The position numbers were made by a program, and so were the translations under genes. The notes beneath the pieces were generated by a model. It ran no database searches and was not told the DNA's origin. It worked only from the letters and a program-made list of their open reading frames with translations. DNA of 64,000 nt, from NCBI GenBank assembly GCA_016208685.1, contig JACQXM010000015.1, forward strand, positions 1 to 64,000, written 5' to 3'. Positions within the stretch are counted from its first letter, which is position 1, and each line of letters starts with the position of its first letter. This DNA is from Planctomycetota bacterium. Lineage in GTDB: Bacteria; Planctomycetota; Phycisphaerae; UBA1845. Below are positions 45,101-53,547 of this stretch, one piece after another.

Positions 45101-45358
45101 CGATACCTCTCCCAGTCCGGGGATCCCTTCGATGGCCTGTTCGATTTTGATGTTGACCCCGCGTTCCACGTCCTCCGGACTGGCGCCGGGATAGGGAACG
45201 GTGATGAGCACGTGGTCGGTGGCGGTTTCGGGAAACGTCTCGCGCGGAAGGCGCAGGACGGCCACCGCCCCGCCCACGATCGACCCCAGCGCCAGCAGAT
45301 TCGCGAACACCGGGTTACGAACGAAGGAGGCGACGAGACGTTCCAGCGGCGATGCCAT
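42143..45358 (-). CDS. RND-family efflux transporter permease
   Basis: A 1071-residue proton-driven inner-membrane pump of the AcrB-like superfamily. The N-terminal helix is followed by FPETATDHVLITVPYPGASPEDVE, a family signature. The proton-relay acidic pair is in LILADAIVLDDSIVIAENV, which looks like the usual DDAIVVVENV helix with an extra turn. The second half repeats the pattern with TALAGIVVNDALVLLDQV. About twelve membrane helices and two large periplasmic loops are visible. It overlaps or abuts the TolC-like gene, but no membrane-fusion adaptor gene is nearby. Substrate unknown. Confidence 0.92.
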   Translation of the reverse strand: MASPLERLVASFVRNPVFANLLALGSIVGGAVAVLRLPRETFPETATDHVLITVPYPGASPEDVERGVNIKIEQAIEGIPGLGEVSSLATEDSGKVLAAFDPSITPAAEVLRQVQDRVNTIRTFPPEAQRPVVTETFVPNPVVNIGVHGPAPEMTIKRVAEQVRNDLLADPKISQVALAGVRDYEIAIQVREETLQQYELTLREVIDAISRSSLDLPAGTVRTRAEEINVRTTGQRYTKHDFEDLVVIARPDGSSVRLGQIAQIRDTFEETPLYGRIDGEPGATVTVAKTAKEDISDIAHLVRRYVEVAQAKLPEGIRLSVLADKSRDVDQRLQMLVGNGLMGMALLMICLMLFMDFRAAVGVAMGVPVATAGALWVLHFTGQTLNMISLFGLILADAIVLDDSIVIAENVLATEKQGLTPELAAIKGTASVGMPVLNASLTTIVMFMPLMYVQGVMGKLIYVLPVAVIATIVASGLEAFFILPPHLNEWATVGGSERARRSRFTQWRIRTRKRLNALIEGAITRVYAPVIRRLARNRLVVLGASAALIFLCIGLVWGGRTPFVLFPQVDRNTLKARVRFPEGTPVEVSQAAVQRLEAAAGALNDDVALKPAQPGVLVQHIYSTVGEWADFVPKRGSGLCETSIELMPAEQRRVDCARVIEAWRRNVGAIAGAVSFTITREVLGPTEKPVEIRLLSEDLEQLRQATDELEARLADYAGVFDIEDDLIPGKREMHVSLQPGAANLGLSVSDLAAQLRQGLYGGEAVRLQRGRDEVKVVVSYQESDRRSLSSIDNLRIRTRTGAAVPFHEVAETRMVRGYSAITRQDGLRRVRIHADVDERHANAEQIVHNMISSYLPELCARHPGLIYRVDGERARISESLSSLIDATVIALAITYAILGAALRSYVQPLILMAAIPLGMAGAVLGHTVMGYDLSLMSVFGMTALAGIVVNDALVLLDQVNQNVRAGMEVQTAVTKAAEARVLAVFLTALTNVAGLAPMLFDRSTQAQPLIPIAISVAFGLTFSTVLTTLIVPSLYLVVNDLKRFVHWLRHGGAYPLPEEVERAGHQHAAAV

Positions 45359-45953
45359 CCGTGAGCCTATCCAGCCGGGAGCGGCGGGCGGCGGTCCACC
45401 GGGCCCGCAAGGGGGAGGAAATCAACTCCTTCGCGCGCCGAAGCGCGGCGACCCGATCCGCCCCGGCGCTGAACGCCTCGGGCAGGCGGACGCCGGCAAC
45501 CGCCGATCTCGTGCCCTCCGCGCCGCGATTATCCTACGTTCGACGGAGGCCCCGACAAGGGCGCCGCCGTCCCGCCCCGCCAATCACGTCGCGCCAGCCG
45601 CAGGCAACGCCCGCGGGGCCCGGCGCGCCGCGAGGCGCCACGGTAGAGACATACATACGACACTACAGCCACCGCCCCGCGGCGGGCGACGGAGTTAAAT
45701 CCACGTGCGCGAATCCGCGCCGCTTTGCCGCCGCAGTCCCCAAGCCACGCTAGCTGGCGCGGAGGCACCGGCCGGCCCGCCTTCCAGGGTCTTAACGACC
45801 CTGGCGACGATCGCTCACCCTACCGGGCGAACGCGCAACCCGTTGCCCCACACCCCATCGGCTCACCGGCCCACCCTTCGCAGCATGCCGTGTCACCGCC
45901 GCCGTGGCCGAAGGGCGCCTGCCAATCGCGCACGCCGGCCGCGTGCTGCGACG
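45359..45953. other. Intergenic region without a supported gene
   Basis: About 600 bp with no gene. A hairpin CCAGGGTC-ttaac-GACCCTGG lies at 45784-45804. Confidence 0.45.
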
Positions 45954-46050
45954 CACCCAATCCTTCAGGTTGGGTGACATGCCCAAGCACGGCACAGCCG
46001 TGCGCCGGCATGTCTCTCCTGGGCATGGCGGCGCTGCGCTTGGCCATGCC
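45954..46050. repeat. Array of three hairpins after fliD
   Basis: Three inverted repeats in a row: CACCCAA/TTGGGTG (45954-45976), a long one with CATGCC/GGCATG outer arms and a GCACGGC-aca-GCCGTGC inner stem (45978-46012), and GGCATGGC/GCCATGCC (46022-46050). They begin 28 bp after the fliD stop and could end its transcript or be a dispersed element. Confidence 0.6.
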
Positions 46051-46077
46051 ACACTGAGACCAGGCTGCGTTGGAGCA

Positions 46078-49000
46078 CTAGCCGCCGGTTCCCAGTTGCG
46101 AAAGCGCGGCCAGCGAATTCTGCTGATCCTGAAGGGCGGCGAGCGAAGACTCCAGCGCCGCGAATTGCGCCTCCAGACGGGCGCGCTTGGCGTCCAGCAG
46201 CACGTTGAGTCGTCCGATCTGCTCCGCCAGAAGGTCCTTCTGATCCTGAAGGAGCTGCTCCTTGCGCGCGATGATTCCGTCGCCGTCGCGGGTTAGGTCG
46301 TCGAAGGCGCTTTGCACTACGGCCCCGAACCCGGTTCCTTCCGCGGTGAACAACCGCTCCACCTGCTCCGGCGAGTCGGCGTACACCTCGCGGAACTGCT
46401 CCTTGTCGAACGTCAAACGGTTGCCGGAGAATCGAACCCCGATGCCGCTGAGCCGGTTGAGCGAGCTCCCCGCGCCCTGAAACGTGCGCGCGGGCAGACG
46501 CGTCAGCCGCTCGCGCACCAGATTCACCGTCGCATCCCCGAACAGCGGACCACGCTCCAGCGTGTCGGCGTTGAAACTGATCGCCTCGTCGATCTGGGCC
46601 TGCGCGTCGTTGTAGCGATCCACGAAAGTCTGCACGCGCTCCACCAGTGCGTCGATGTCCTGAGCCACGGTCACCGTGACGTCCTCGTCGCCGGCGCCCA
46701 GTAGTTGAAGGGATACACCTTCGACCACGCCCTCCAGGGTGTTCGTGGGGCTGGAGACCACCAGCGGGCTGGCTCCGGCGCCGCCCAGCGTCACCACGGC
46801 GTCGCGCGCCTGGGACAGCGTCTCCAGGCCCAGGTCCAGCCCTTCGCCCACGAGCAGCAGTTCGCCCGGCCGGCCGGAGACCGACGAGGTGACGGTGAGG
46901 CTGAAAGGGTTCACGGCGCCGCCGGCGTTCACGACCGACGCGGAAAGCAGGCCCCCGGCAGCGTTGAGCTTGGCAGCGATATCCCGCAGCGTATCGGCGG
47001 CGCCGATGTCGATGCGCGTCTCCAGCGTGCCGTCGATGAAGGCCTCGCCGCTCCGCGCCGTCCCCGCAAGGCGCAGGTCGGCGGCGGCCCGTCCGCCCTC
47101 CTGGTCCTCGACCTTGAGCGCCGCGGTACCGCCGGCGCGGTCCACGAGCAGCAAACCGTCGCCGGTGTCGTTGATCCGCGCCTCGACGGCGCCCGAGGTT
47201 TGCAGGTTGATGACGTCCAGCACTTCGCCCACGGTCTTGAGGTTCGAGGCCAGCACCACGCTGTGCACCACTCCCGCGGAGTCGGTGATGCGGACGGTGC
47301 CCAGGCTTCCGGCGATCGCGGCGTTGATGTCCGTCAGTTTGCTTTGCCGGGAGATGTACTGAAGTTGCAGGTTCCCGCTGTCGGCCCGCGCCCCGGTTGC
47401 CCCGTCGAACGTCCCGGCAATGCCCAGGTCGGCGGCCAGCGTGCCGCCGACATCCGCGACCACGAGCGGACCCGTGCCCCGAGAGCCGTCGGAGAGCACG
47501 ATGCCGCTGCCCGTGCTGTTGATGGCGGCGGTCACCGAGGTGGCGGCGTCGGCATTGATCAGGTCGACGACGTCCTGGAGCGTTGCGGCCTGCGAAAAGT
47601 CGATGGTCGTTGACTGCCCCTGTCCGTCGGTGAGCGCCACCGAGCCGGCGCCAACGCCCCGCCCGCCATTCAGCGAGCGCAGCAGCACGGTGTTGAGTCC
47701 GCCCACCAGCCGGCGGGTCTGGAACGGTCCGCCGTCGGCGCTGAAGGCGGCGCCCGCCAGCCCCAGGTCGGCCGCGGTCGTCGATCCCTGCCCCGCCGAA
47801 ACCGTAACGTTGTTTCCCAGGCCTTGGGCCGCCAGCGTGATGCCCTTGCCGTCGTCGGAGATGCGCGCTCGCACGAAGTCGGCATTGCCCGCGGCGTAGT
47901 TGATGGCGTTGATCACGTCGCCCACGCTGGCCACGCGATACACGTCGCGTCCGCGGATGGCGTTGCTCTCCACGTCCGCGGCGATGCCCAGATCGGCGGC
48001 GGCGAACCCCTGCACGTCTTCCACGATGAAGTGCCCCGCGGTCGTGCCGCCGGCGTTGGTGTTGTCGGTGAGTTGAAAGGCGGAATTGGCCATGGCGATG
48101 CTCACCGAGACCCCGGCGGCCGTGGCGGAGTCGTTGATGCGGCGCCGAACGTCCTCGGCGGTGCGCACCGGCGCCTGGTTGGGGTCTGCAAGGTCGATCT
48201 CTACCGACTTGTGGTTGCGGTCCGTGATGCGGATTCTGCCCAGTCGCACGCCGTTGCCGCTGTTGAGGGCCCGCAGATCAGTGCTCGGCCGCAGGACATC
48301 GGTCAGCGCGACGCCGAAAGTCCCGAACGAGGTGGTGAACGTCAGGTCGTCGAGCGTGGAGCCAATCGCCTGCCGCCCGACGCCGTTCCCGTCGTTGAGC
48401 GCGGAAAGGAGCGTGGCGGGCGTGAGTCGGACCAGGTCGTGTCCGTCGATGCGTGCCCCCGCTGCGTTGGCTGCCAGCCCCAGGTCCCGCGCCGTAAAGC
48501 TGCCCGGCTTGTCGGCGATGATCAGATGGCCGCTTCCGCCGGAGGTGTCCTCGATGACGATGCGATCGCCGGTGGCGCCGTTTTCCGCCAGACCCGTCAC
48601 CCGGGCTCGGACGCCGACGCGGGTTTGAGTGTTGATGGCGGCGAGGATGTCTTCCACGGTGAAGGCCTTGGACAGGTCGACGTCCGCGGAGACGCCGCTA
48701 CGGTCCGTGATGGTAATCGTGCCGCGGCGCACGCCCTCACCGCCGTTAAGGGCCGCCAAGGGTGTCCCGCGATCCACCCGGCCGCGGCCCACCTCGATGG
48801 TGATGCGCCCCGTGCCCACGGGCGTGCGATCGGCGTCGGCATATCCGCGGCTGATGAGCGAATGGTTGGTCACCAGGGAATGCACGCGGAAGGTATGGCT
48901 GCCCGGCGTGGCCGACCGCGAGGCGGTGGCGGTTGCGATCGCCTCGTTGCTGCTCTTCACGGAAAAGCGCTGGAAGAAGGACGGGTCGTCGAAGTCCTTG

Positions 49001-49185
49001 ACCGATTCCTGGAGTGCCAGCAGCTTCCCGGAGAGTTCCAGGATGGCCGCCCGCTGGGTGTCGAGGTTCGTGGATCGCCGTTGCAGGTTCTGCACCGGCC
49101 GGGCTTCGATCGCCATGAGCTGCTCGATGAGCTTGGCGGTGTCGATCCCCGATATCAGCCCTATCCCGCTGGTTATGCCACTCAT
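46078..49185 (-). CDS. fliD: Flagellar hook-associated protein 2 (filament cap), repeat-expanded
   Basis: A 1035-residue FliD, about twice the common length. The N-terminus MSGITSGIGLISGIDTAKLI and the following coiled-coil helix are typical of FliD_N. The C-terminus has NTLEGVVEGVSLQLLGAGDE, FVDRYNDAQAQIDEA and a final long helix (EQIGRLNVLLDAKRARLEAQ), the FliD_C domain that docks on the filament. Between residues 143 and 708 are four to five copies of a unit of about 100 residues of LxALNxGxGVxxGxITITD...DVLxxIN...AADLGIA type, matching flagellin_IN repeats. No other flagellar gene is nearby. Confidence 0.88.
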   Translation of the reverse strand: MSGITSGIGLISGIDTAKLIEQLMAIEARPVQNLQRRSTNLDTQRAAILELSGKLLALQESVKDFDDPSFFQRFSVKSSNEAIATATASRSATPGSHTFRVHSLVTNHSLISRGYADADRTPVGTGRITIEVGRGRVDRGTPLAALNGGEGVRRGTITITDRSGVSADVDLSKAFTVEDILAAINTQTRVGVRARVTGLAENGATGDRIVIEDTSGGSGHLIIADKPGSFTARDLGLAANAAGARIDGHDLVRLTPATLLSALNDGNGVGRQAIGSTLDDLTFTTSFGTFGVALTDVLRPSTDLRALNSGNGVRLGRIRITDRNHKSVEIDLADPNQAPVRTAEDVRRRINDSATAAGVSVSIAMANSAFQLTDNTNAGGTTAGHFIVEDVQGFAAADLGIAADVESNAIRGRDVYRVASVGDVINAINYAAGNADFVRARISDDGKGITLAAQGLGNNVTVSAGQGSTTAADLGLAGAAFSADGGPFQTRRLVGGLNTVLLRSLNGGRGVGAGSVALTDGQGQSTTIDFSQAATLQDVVDLINADAATSVTAAINSTGSGIVLSDGSRGTGPLVVADVGGTLAADLGIAGTFDGATGARADSGNLQLQYISRQSKLTDINAAIAGSLGTVRITDSAGVVHSVVLASNLKTVGEVLDVINLQTSGAVEARINDTGDGLLLVDRAGGTAALKVEDQEGGRAAADLRLAGTARSGEAFIDGTLETRIDIGAADTLRDIAAKLNAAGGLLSASVVNAGGAVNPFSLTVTSSVSGRPGELLLVGEGLDLGLETLSQARDAVVTLGGAGASPLVVSSPTNTLEGVVEGVSLQLLGAGDEDVTVTVAQDIDALVERVQTFVDRYNDAQAQIDEAISFNADTLERGPLFGDATVNLVRERLTRLPARTFQGAGSSLNRLSGIGVRFSGNRLTFDKEQFREVYADSPEQVERLFTAEGTGFGAVVQSAFDDLTRDGDGIIARKEQLLQDQKDLLAEQIGRLNVLLDAKRARLEAQFAALESSLAALQDQQNSLAALSQLGTGG
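47062..48759 (-). repeat. Flagellin_IN-like repeats within fliD
   Basis: Residues 143-240, about 259-300 (partial), 304-403, 502-591 and 618-708 of the protein align to one another by their GxGVxxGxITITD, VEDILAAIN and AADLGIA blocks. Confidence 0.7.
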
Positions 49186-49498
49186 CCGGATGCCTCCCGG
49201 CGACCGCGTCGACTTGCCGCCCGCGTTGCGCTCCGACCCCGCCGCCCTGGCTCCCAGGACGCTCGCCTACGTGTGGACGGGCCGGGCCGATCGCCGGCCG
49301 CGCGCACCGTCCACGGAACCATTATCGGTCCGCGCCGCCGCGCAAAATGAGTGTCCCGACGCCCGGTGGGCCGCCGGCGCCACCCGCGGCCGGTCGCGGC
49401 AGGCCGCTTCCACCTCCGAACTCCGGCGACTCGCACCCGTTAGAGCGAGGCCCGGTCCGGCTTGCCCCCGGACGCCGATCGGCTAGCATCCAGGCGCT

Positions 49499-51178
49499 AT
49501 GATGGGAGCTTCGGCGACGCTGGCTTCGGTCACGGACATCGGCCTGTACATCAACCCGATCAAGGCGGCGGTGGTGGTGGTCCTGCTCTTTGCCTGGGCC
49601 GCCGCGGTGCAGTGGATCGACCGCGACACCGACAAGGTCAAGACTAAGCGCGAACATTGGAACATGATCGTGATGGCCGGCTCCTTCGTCGGCTTTCTCG
49701 TGCTCTTCATCCCCCCCTGGAGCGGCGTCCTGTTCGTCGGCGGCGTGATTGCCTGGCTGCTGATCACCGGGGGCGCGGTGGTCGCCTATGTGGTGCACCG
49801 CAACAGCCGCGTGGTTCCCGCGGCACGGGTACTTACGTTAACCCACTTCAAGCGGCTGGCGCGGGGCGGCGCCGATAAGAAGAAAGCCACCACCGACAAG
49901 GGCATCCGCGTGCGGCTGGCGGATCACAAGGGCAACGCGCTCGCGTCCCCGGAGGACCCCGACGAAGCGAAGTCGTTCAATCTGGTTCAGGACTTCCTTC
50001 ACGAACTCCTTTGGCGGCGGGCCTCGGATGCCGAGCTGCGCCCGGAGAAGGAGCGATACAGCCTCTTCTACCGCATCGACGGCGTCGAAACACCCAACAG
50101 TGAGGGCATCGCCACCGAGGACGGCGAACGGATCATCCGCTACCTGAAGCGCGCCGCGGGGGTGAACGTGGAGGAGATTCGCCGCCCACAGAGCGGGCGC
50201 ATACGCACGGCGCTGCTGAGTCACGCCGGGGATCTGGGCATCACCGAGGTTCGTACTTCGGGCAGCACGGCCGGAGAACGCCTGCAACTACAGCTTCAGG
50301 CTGGCGCATCGCTGCTGCGACTGCACGAATTGGGCATGGCGCCGCAGCGGCTGGAGGGCCTCAAGAAGGAGGTGCTCGCCAAGCACACCGGCCTGCTGCT
50401 GGTCAGCGCCCCACCGCAAAACGGGCTGACCACCACCCAGTACGCCATCCTGCGCGGGCATGACGCCTACATGCACAACATCCACACCATCGAGCGTCGC
50501 CGCCTGGTGGAACTGGACAACATCACGCAACAGATCTACGAAGGCAGCAACACCGACGTGAATTACGCCCGCATGCTGCAATCCATCCTGCGGCGCGAGC
50601 CGGATATCGTCATGGTAGGGGAATGCGAGGACCGCGAGACGGCGCAGATCGCCACCCGGGCCGCGGCGGACGACCGCAAGATCTACCTGGGCATCCCCGC
50701 CCGTGACAGCTTCGAGGCCCTCTCCAAGTACCTGACGCACGTGGAGGACAACGCCCTGGCCGCCAAGGCGCTGCGCGGCGTGCTCAACCAGCGGCTGGTG
50801 CGGATTCTGTGCCCCGAGTGTCGCGAGGCCTTCAAGCCGGACGAGGCGACCCTCAAGAAGCTCAACCTCCCCGCGGACAAGATCGAGAAGTTCTACCGGC
50901 CGCCGACGGAACCCAAGTTCGACAAAAAGGGCAAGCAGATTCTGTGTCCCAAGTGCCAGGGCACCGGTTACTCCGGCCGGGTGGGAATCTTCGAACTGCT
51001 GATCGTTGATCCCGCGGTCCAGGCGATGATCGCCGAGGGTGCGGCGGTGAACAAGGTGAAGGCGCAGTGCCGTAAGAACAAGATGTACTACCTTCAGGAA
51101 GAGGGACTGCTGAAGGTGATCGACGGCACCACCAGCATGCAGGAAATCCTCCGCTGCCTGAAGCTGGGGGAGAAGTGA
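49499..51178 (+). CDS. Membrane-tethered GspE/PilB-like protein with degenerate ATPase motifs
   Basis: A 559-residue protein. It starts with three hydrophobic segments (IKAAVVVVLLFAWAAAV, MIVMAGSFVGFLVLFI, GVLFVGGVIAWLLITGG), whereas GspE/PilB ATPases are normally soluble. The rest aligns with the secretion ATPase core. Walker A is SAPPQNGLTTTQYA where GPTGSGKTTTLYA is usual, so the lysine is Leu. The Asp box TIEDP is TIERR, and the His box (LHTN) is replaced by LGIPARDS. Walker B (DIVMVGECEDRETA) and the tetracysteine zinc motif (CPEC...CPKC) are kept. ATP hydrolysis is therefore doubtful. The next gene is a CvpA-like membrane protein. Confidence 0.85.
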   Translation: MMGASATLASVTDIGLYINPIKAAVVVVLLFAWAAAVQWIDRDTDKVKTKREHWNMIVMAGSFVGFLVLFIPPWSGVLFVGGVIAWLLITGGAVVAYVVHRNSRVVPAARVLTLTHFKRLARGGADKKKATTDKGIRVRLADHKGNALASPEDPDEAKSFNLVQDFLHELLWRRASDAELRPEKERYSLFYRIDGVETPNSEGIATEDGERIIRYLKRAAGVNVEEIRRPQSGRIRTALLSHAGDLGITEVRTSGSTAGERLQLQLQAGASLLRLHELGMAPQRLEGLKKEVLAKHTGLLLVSAPPQNGLTTTQYAILRGHDAYMHNIHTIERRRLVELDNITQQIYEGSNTDVNYARMLQSILRREPDIVMVGECEDRETAQIATRAAADDRKIYLGIPARDSFEALSKYLTHVEDNALAAKALRGVLNQRLVRILCPECREAFKPDEATLKKLNLPADKIEKFYRPPTEPKFDKKGKQILCPKCQGTGYSGRVGIFELLIVDPAVQAMIAEGAAVNKVKAQCRKNKMYYLQEEGLLKVIDGTTSMQEILRCLKLGEK

Positions 51179-51254
51179 CCGCGGCGGGGAAGTACCGCAC
51201 AGCGGAGGGATTGCCCGCCAGGGGCGGATCGGCCGGCGGCCGGCAGGTGTACTT

Positions 51255-53123
51255 ATGTGGCTATCGCTGCTGATGCTGGTGCTGGTGCTCGGCGTCGCCT
51301 TCTTTCAGTCGACGCTGGGGTTCTTCAGCGCTCTGATCATGACGGTGCTGACCCTGTGTTGCGCCGCCGCCGCCGTGGGCACGCACGAATGGGTGGCCAT
51401 CAACTGGCTGGCGCCCCTGTGGAAGCCGGACTTCGCCCACGCCATCGCCCTGGCGGCGATCTTCGGCGTGCCGCTGATTGCCTTCCGTTTCACCTTCGAT
51501 CAGCTCATACGCCGCGCCTGCCTGCTTCCGGCATGGGTGGACCGCATCGGCGGCGCCTTCTGCGGCATCATCACCGCGCTCACCCTGGTGGGGGTCATGG
51601 CGCACGCCCTGCAAGCCGTGCCTTTCGGCACCACGATCCTGGGCTTCGCCCGCGTAGAGGTTCCCGCAAAAACCCAGCCGGAGGGCGGTGATCCGCCCAA
51701 ACCGCCGGATGTGGCGGCGCCGGAGCGGGAACTTTGGCTTTCCCCCGACCGTTTCGCGATCGGCGTCGCCTCGCTGCTTTCGTCGGGGGTGTTCAGCGGA
51801 GACAAGCTGCTCGCCGCCGAGAACCCCGACCCGGTGCAGGCGCTGGGGTGGGTGAACACCACTCACCCCGAGGTGTCGCGCGTGGCGCAGCCCAACTCCA
51901 TCGCCGTGGTGCGTTCCGGCGTGGTGTCGTACGTCTATCACTACACGGAAGGCGACCCGCGGCGCGGGGAACAGACCAAGTACGACGCCGTATCACCCAA
52001 GGCCGGGCACGAGTTCCGCATGTTGCGCGTGGCCCTTCGCGACGAAGCGCGGGATGCGCGCAAGTCGCACGTCTTCACCATCCGTCAGTTCCGCCTGGTC
52101 GGCACCCAAGGGCCCGACGGCCCCCTGGCGCAGTACTTCCCTACCGCCATCCAGCAGGAGGACGCCACGCAGACCACCAACCGTCACATCTGCACCAAGA
52201 TGACGAACTGGGGCAAGTGGCCGGTGGTCGACGAGATCTACGCGCCGCGCGACGAATCCAACGAGGTCGAGGTCGTGTACGAACTCCCCACCGCCTTCAA
52301 GCCCATGTACCTCGAGTACAAGCGCGGGGCGCGGTTCGCGCTGGCGTCGTTTGACATCAAGAGCCGCGACGCGGGGAACCGTCCCAGTGCGGGCGAGACA
52401 GAGACGCCGCATGGCGGAACCACTGCGGCTGCCGGGCAGCCCGCCGGCGGCTCCGCAGCGCCGGCACCGGCTCCGGCGCCACCCCCGGACCGCCGGCGCC
52501 GGCGCGGCGAGCCCGAGACCGTGCCCACCACCGGCTCCGGCGGCGTGCGCCCCGTCCGGGCGCAGACCGGCGGGTCGACGTTCGGCGACGAACTGCCGCT
52601 GACGCTTACCTCGTACCGGTCGCTGAAGGACCTTAACCTGGAGAAGGGCAAACTCGGTACCGGCCACCTGGTCGCCATGCTGGACGAGCAGGATGGCGGC
52701 ACGCAGCCGCCGGTCAGCCACTTCGCCGTCCCCGCCGACAAGCGGCTGCTCCAGCTCAGCGTAAGCCGCATGCAGGCCAAGAGCGGCATCGGCAAGGTGC
52801 TGGACCTCGCCGCCACCACGGCGCAGTCCTACTTCGTGCAGGACACCAACGGCACGCGCTACTCGATGATCGGCAAGTACGTGCGCGCCACCGTCGAGGG
52901 CGTCCCCATGCTGGAAGTGCAGTATTTCCCCGAACAGGCGGGTTCGATCGGCGGGCTGGGGCCGTTCCAGGACATCAAGGACCGCCATCTGCAAAGCGGC
53001 GAGTACGATTACGTGCTGCTCTTCCTGGTAGATCCCGGGGCCAATATCGTGACCCTCGCCGCCGGCGGGTCTGCTGCCCGCCAGGACGACCTGAGCGGCG
53101 AGAACCTCACCGCGCCGCCGTGA
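51255..53123 (+). CDS. CvpA-like membrane protein with large C-terminal domain
   Basis: A 622-residue protein. The first 125 residues contain four membrane helices in the CvpA layout (LLMLVLVLGVAFFQS, ALIMTVLTLCCAAAAV, AIALAAIFGVPLIAF, FCGIITALTLVGVMAHAL). A proline-rich linker and a region of about 450 residues follow, including an Ala/Pro/Gly-rich spacer near 390-425, and no known catalytic motif. The C-terminal half is predicted outside the membrane bilayer helices. It starts 76 bp after the GspE-like gene on the same strand, so an operon is likely. Function unknown. Confidence 0.7.
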   Translation: MWLSLLMLVLVLGVAFFQSTLGFFSALIMTVLTLCCAAAAVGTHEWVAINWLAPLWKPDFAHAIALAAIFGVPLIAFRFTFDQLIRRACLLPAWVDRIGGAFCGIITALTLVGVMAHALQAVPFGTTILGFARVEVPAKTQPEGGDPPKPPDVAAPERELWLSPDRFAIGVASLLSSGVFSGDKLLAAENPDPVQALGWVNTTHPEVSRVAQPNSIAVVRSGVVSYVYHYTEGDPRRGEQTKYDAVSPKAGHEFRMLRVALRDEARDARKSHVFTIRQFRLVGTQGPDGPLAQYFPTAIQQEDATQTTNRHICTKMTNWGKWPVVDEIYAPRDESNEVEVVYELPTAFKPMYLEYKRGARFALASFDIKSRDAGNRPSAGETETPHGGTTAAAGQPAGGSAAPAPAPAPPPDRRRRRGEPETVPTTGSGGVRPVRAQTGGSTFGDELPLTLTSYRSLKDLNLEKGKLGTGHLVAMLDEQDGGTQPPVSHFAVPADKRLLQLSVSRMQAKSGIGKVLDLAATTAQSYFVQDTNGTRYSMIGKYVRATVEGVPMLEVQYFPEQAGSIGGLGPFQDIKDRHLQSGEYDYVLLFLVDPGANIVTLAAGGSAARQDDLSGENLTAPP

Positions 53124-53168
53124 CCTCCCAACGCACTCCGGTCGCCCAACGTGACGAGCCGACGGCCC

Positions 53169-53384
53169 CTACGGTTCGATGAGCCGCTCGCGAATCGCCC
53201 AACGCGTCAACAGAGCGAGATTGGTCAAGCCCAGCTTCCGCGCCGCCTGCTGGCGGTGCGTCTCGGCCGTCCGCGGCGAAATCGACAATCGGCGGGCAAT
53301 GTCGGCCAGCGAGTGACCCTCCGCCAGCATGCGAACCACCTGAAGCTGGCGGGGTGTCAAATCCGGCAGTTTTTTCCCTTGCAC
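53169..53384 (-). CDS. Minimal LuxR/GerE-type transcription regulator
   Basis: A 71-residue protein that is almost only a LuxR-type helix-turn-helix: LTPRQLQVVRMLAEGHSLADIARRLSISPRTAETHR and a dimerisation helix. The GTG at 53384 is chosen over TTG 53429 because GGAGGT precedes it by six bases. No receiver or ligand domain is present, so its activity is not obviously gated by phosphorylation. It lies 163 bp downstream of the diguanylate cyclase gene on the same strand, with an AT-rich dyad between. Confidence 0.85.
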   Translation of the reverse strand: MQGKKLPDLTPRQLQVVRMLAEGHSLADIARRLSISPRTAETHRQQAARKLGLTNLALLTRWAIRERLIEP

Positions 53385-53468
53385 CCGGGCACCTCCCGAA
53401 CAGCGCGCACCTCGCGCGCCAATGTTCAAGAACGATGTCTGTGCGCGAGGCGCGCGCGAAATCTCTCT

Positions 53469-53520
53469 GCAATATTGCGAAAATTCATATTAAATAATAA
53501 CGTCAATTCATGACGTTATT
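53469..53520. promoter_or_regulatory. AT-rich dyads upstream of the LuxR-type gene
   Basis: A perfect inverted repeat AATAACGTCA-attca-TGACGTTATT (53496-53520) and the palindrome GCAATATTGC (53469-53478) lie in the most AT-rich stretch of the window. They could be a LuxR-family operator or the terminator of the cyclase gene; on the minus strand the hairpin is followed by ATTTAATATG. Confidence 0.45.
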
Positions 53521-53547
53521 GGCGCAACGTAGGTCGCTTTGTGCGCT

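Noticed and set aside
43157-45364. A 735-residue + strand ORF
   Set aside because: Antisense shadow of the RND permease gene.
46420-46445. GAATCGAACCCC, another tRNA T-loop-like string
   Set aside because: It lies inside the fliD coding frame and has no cloverleaf partner.
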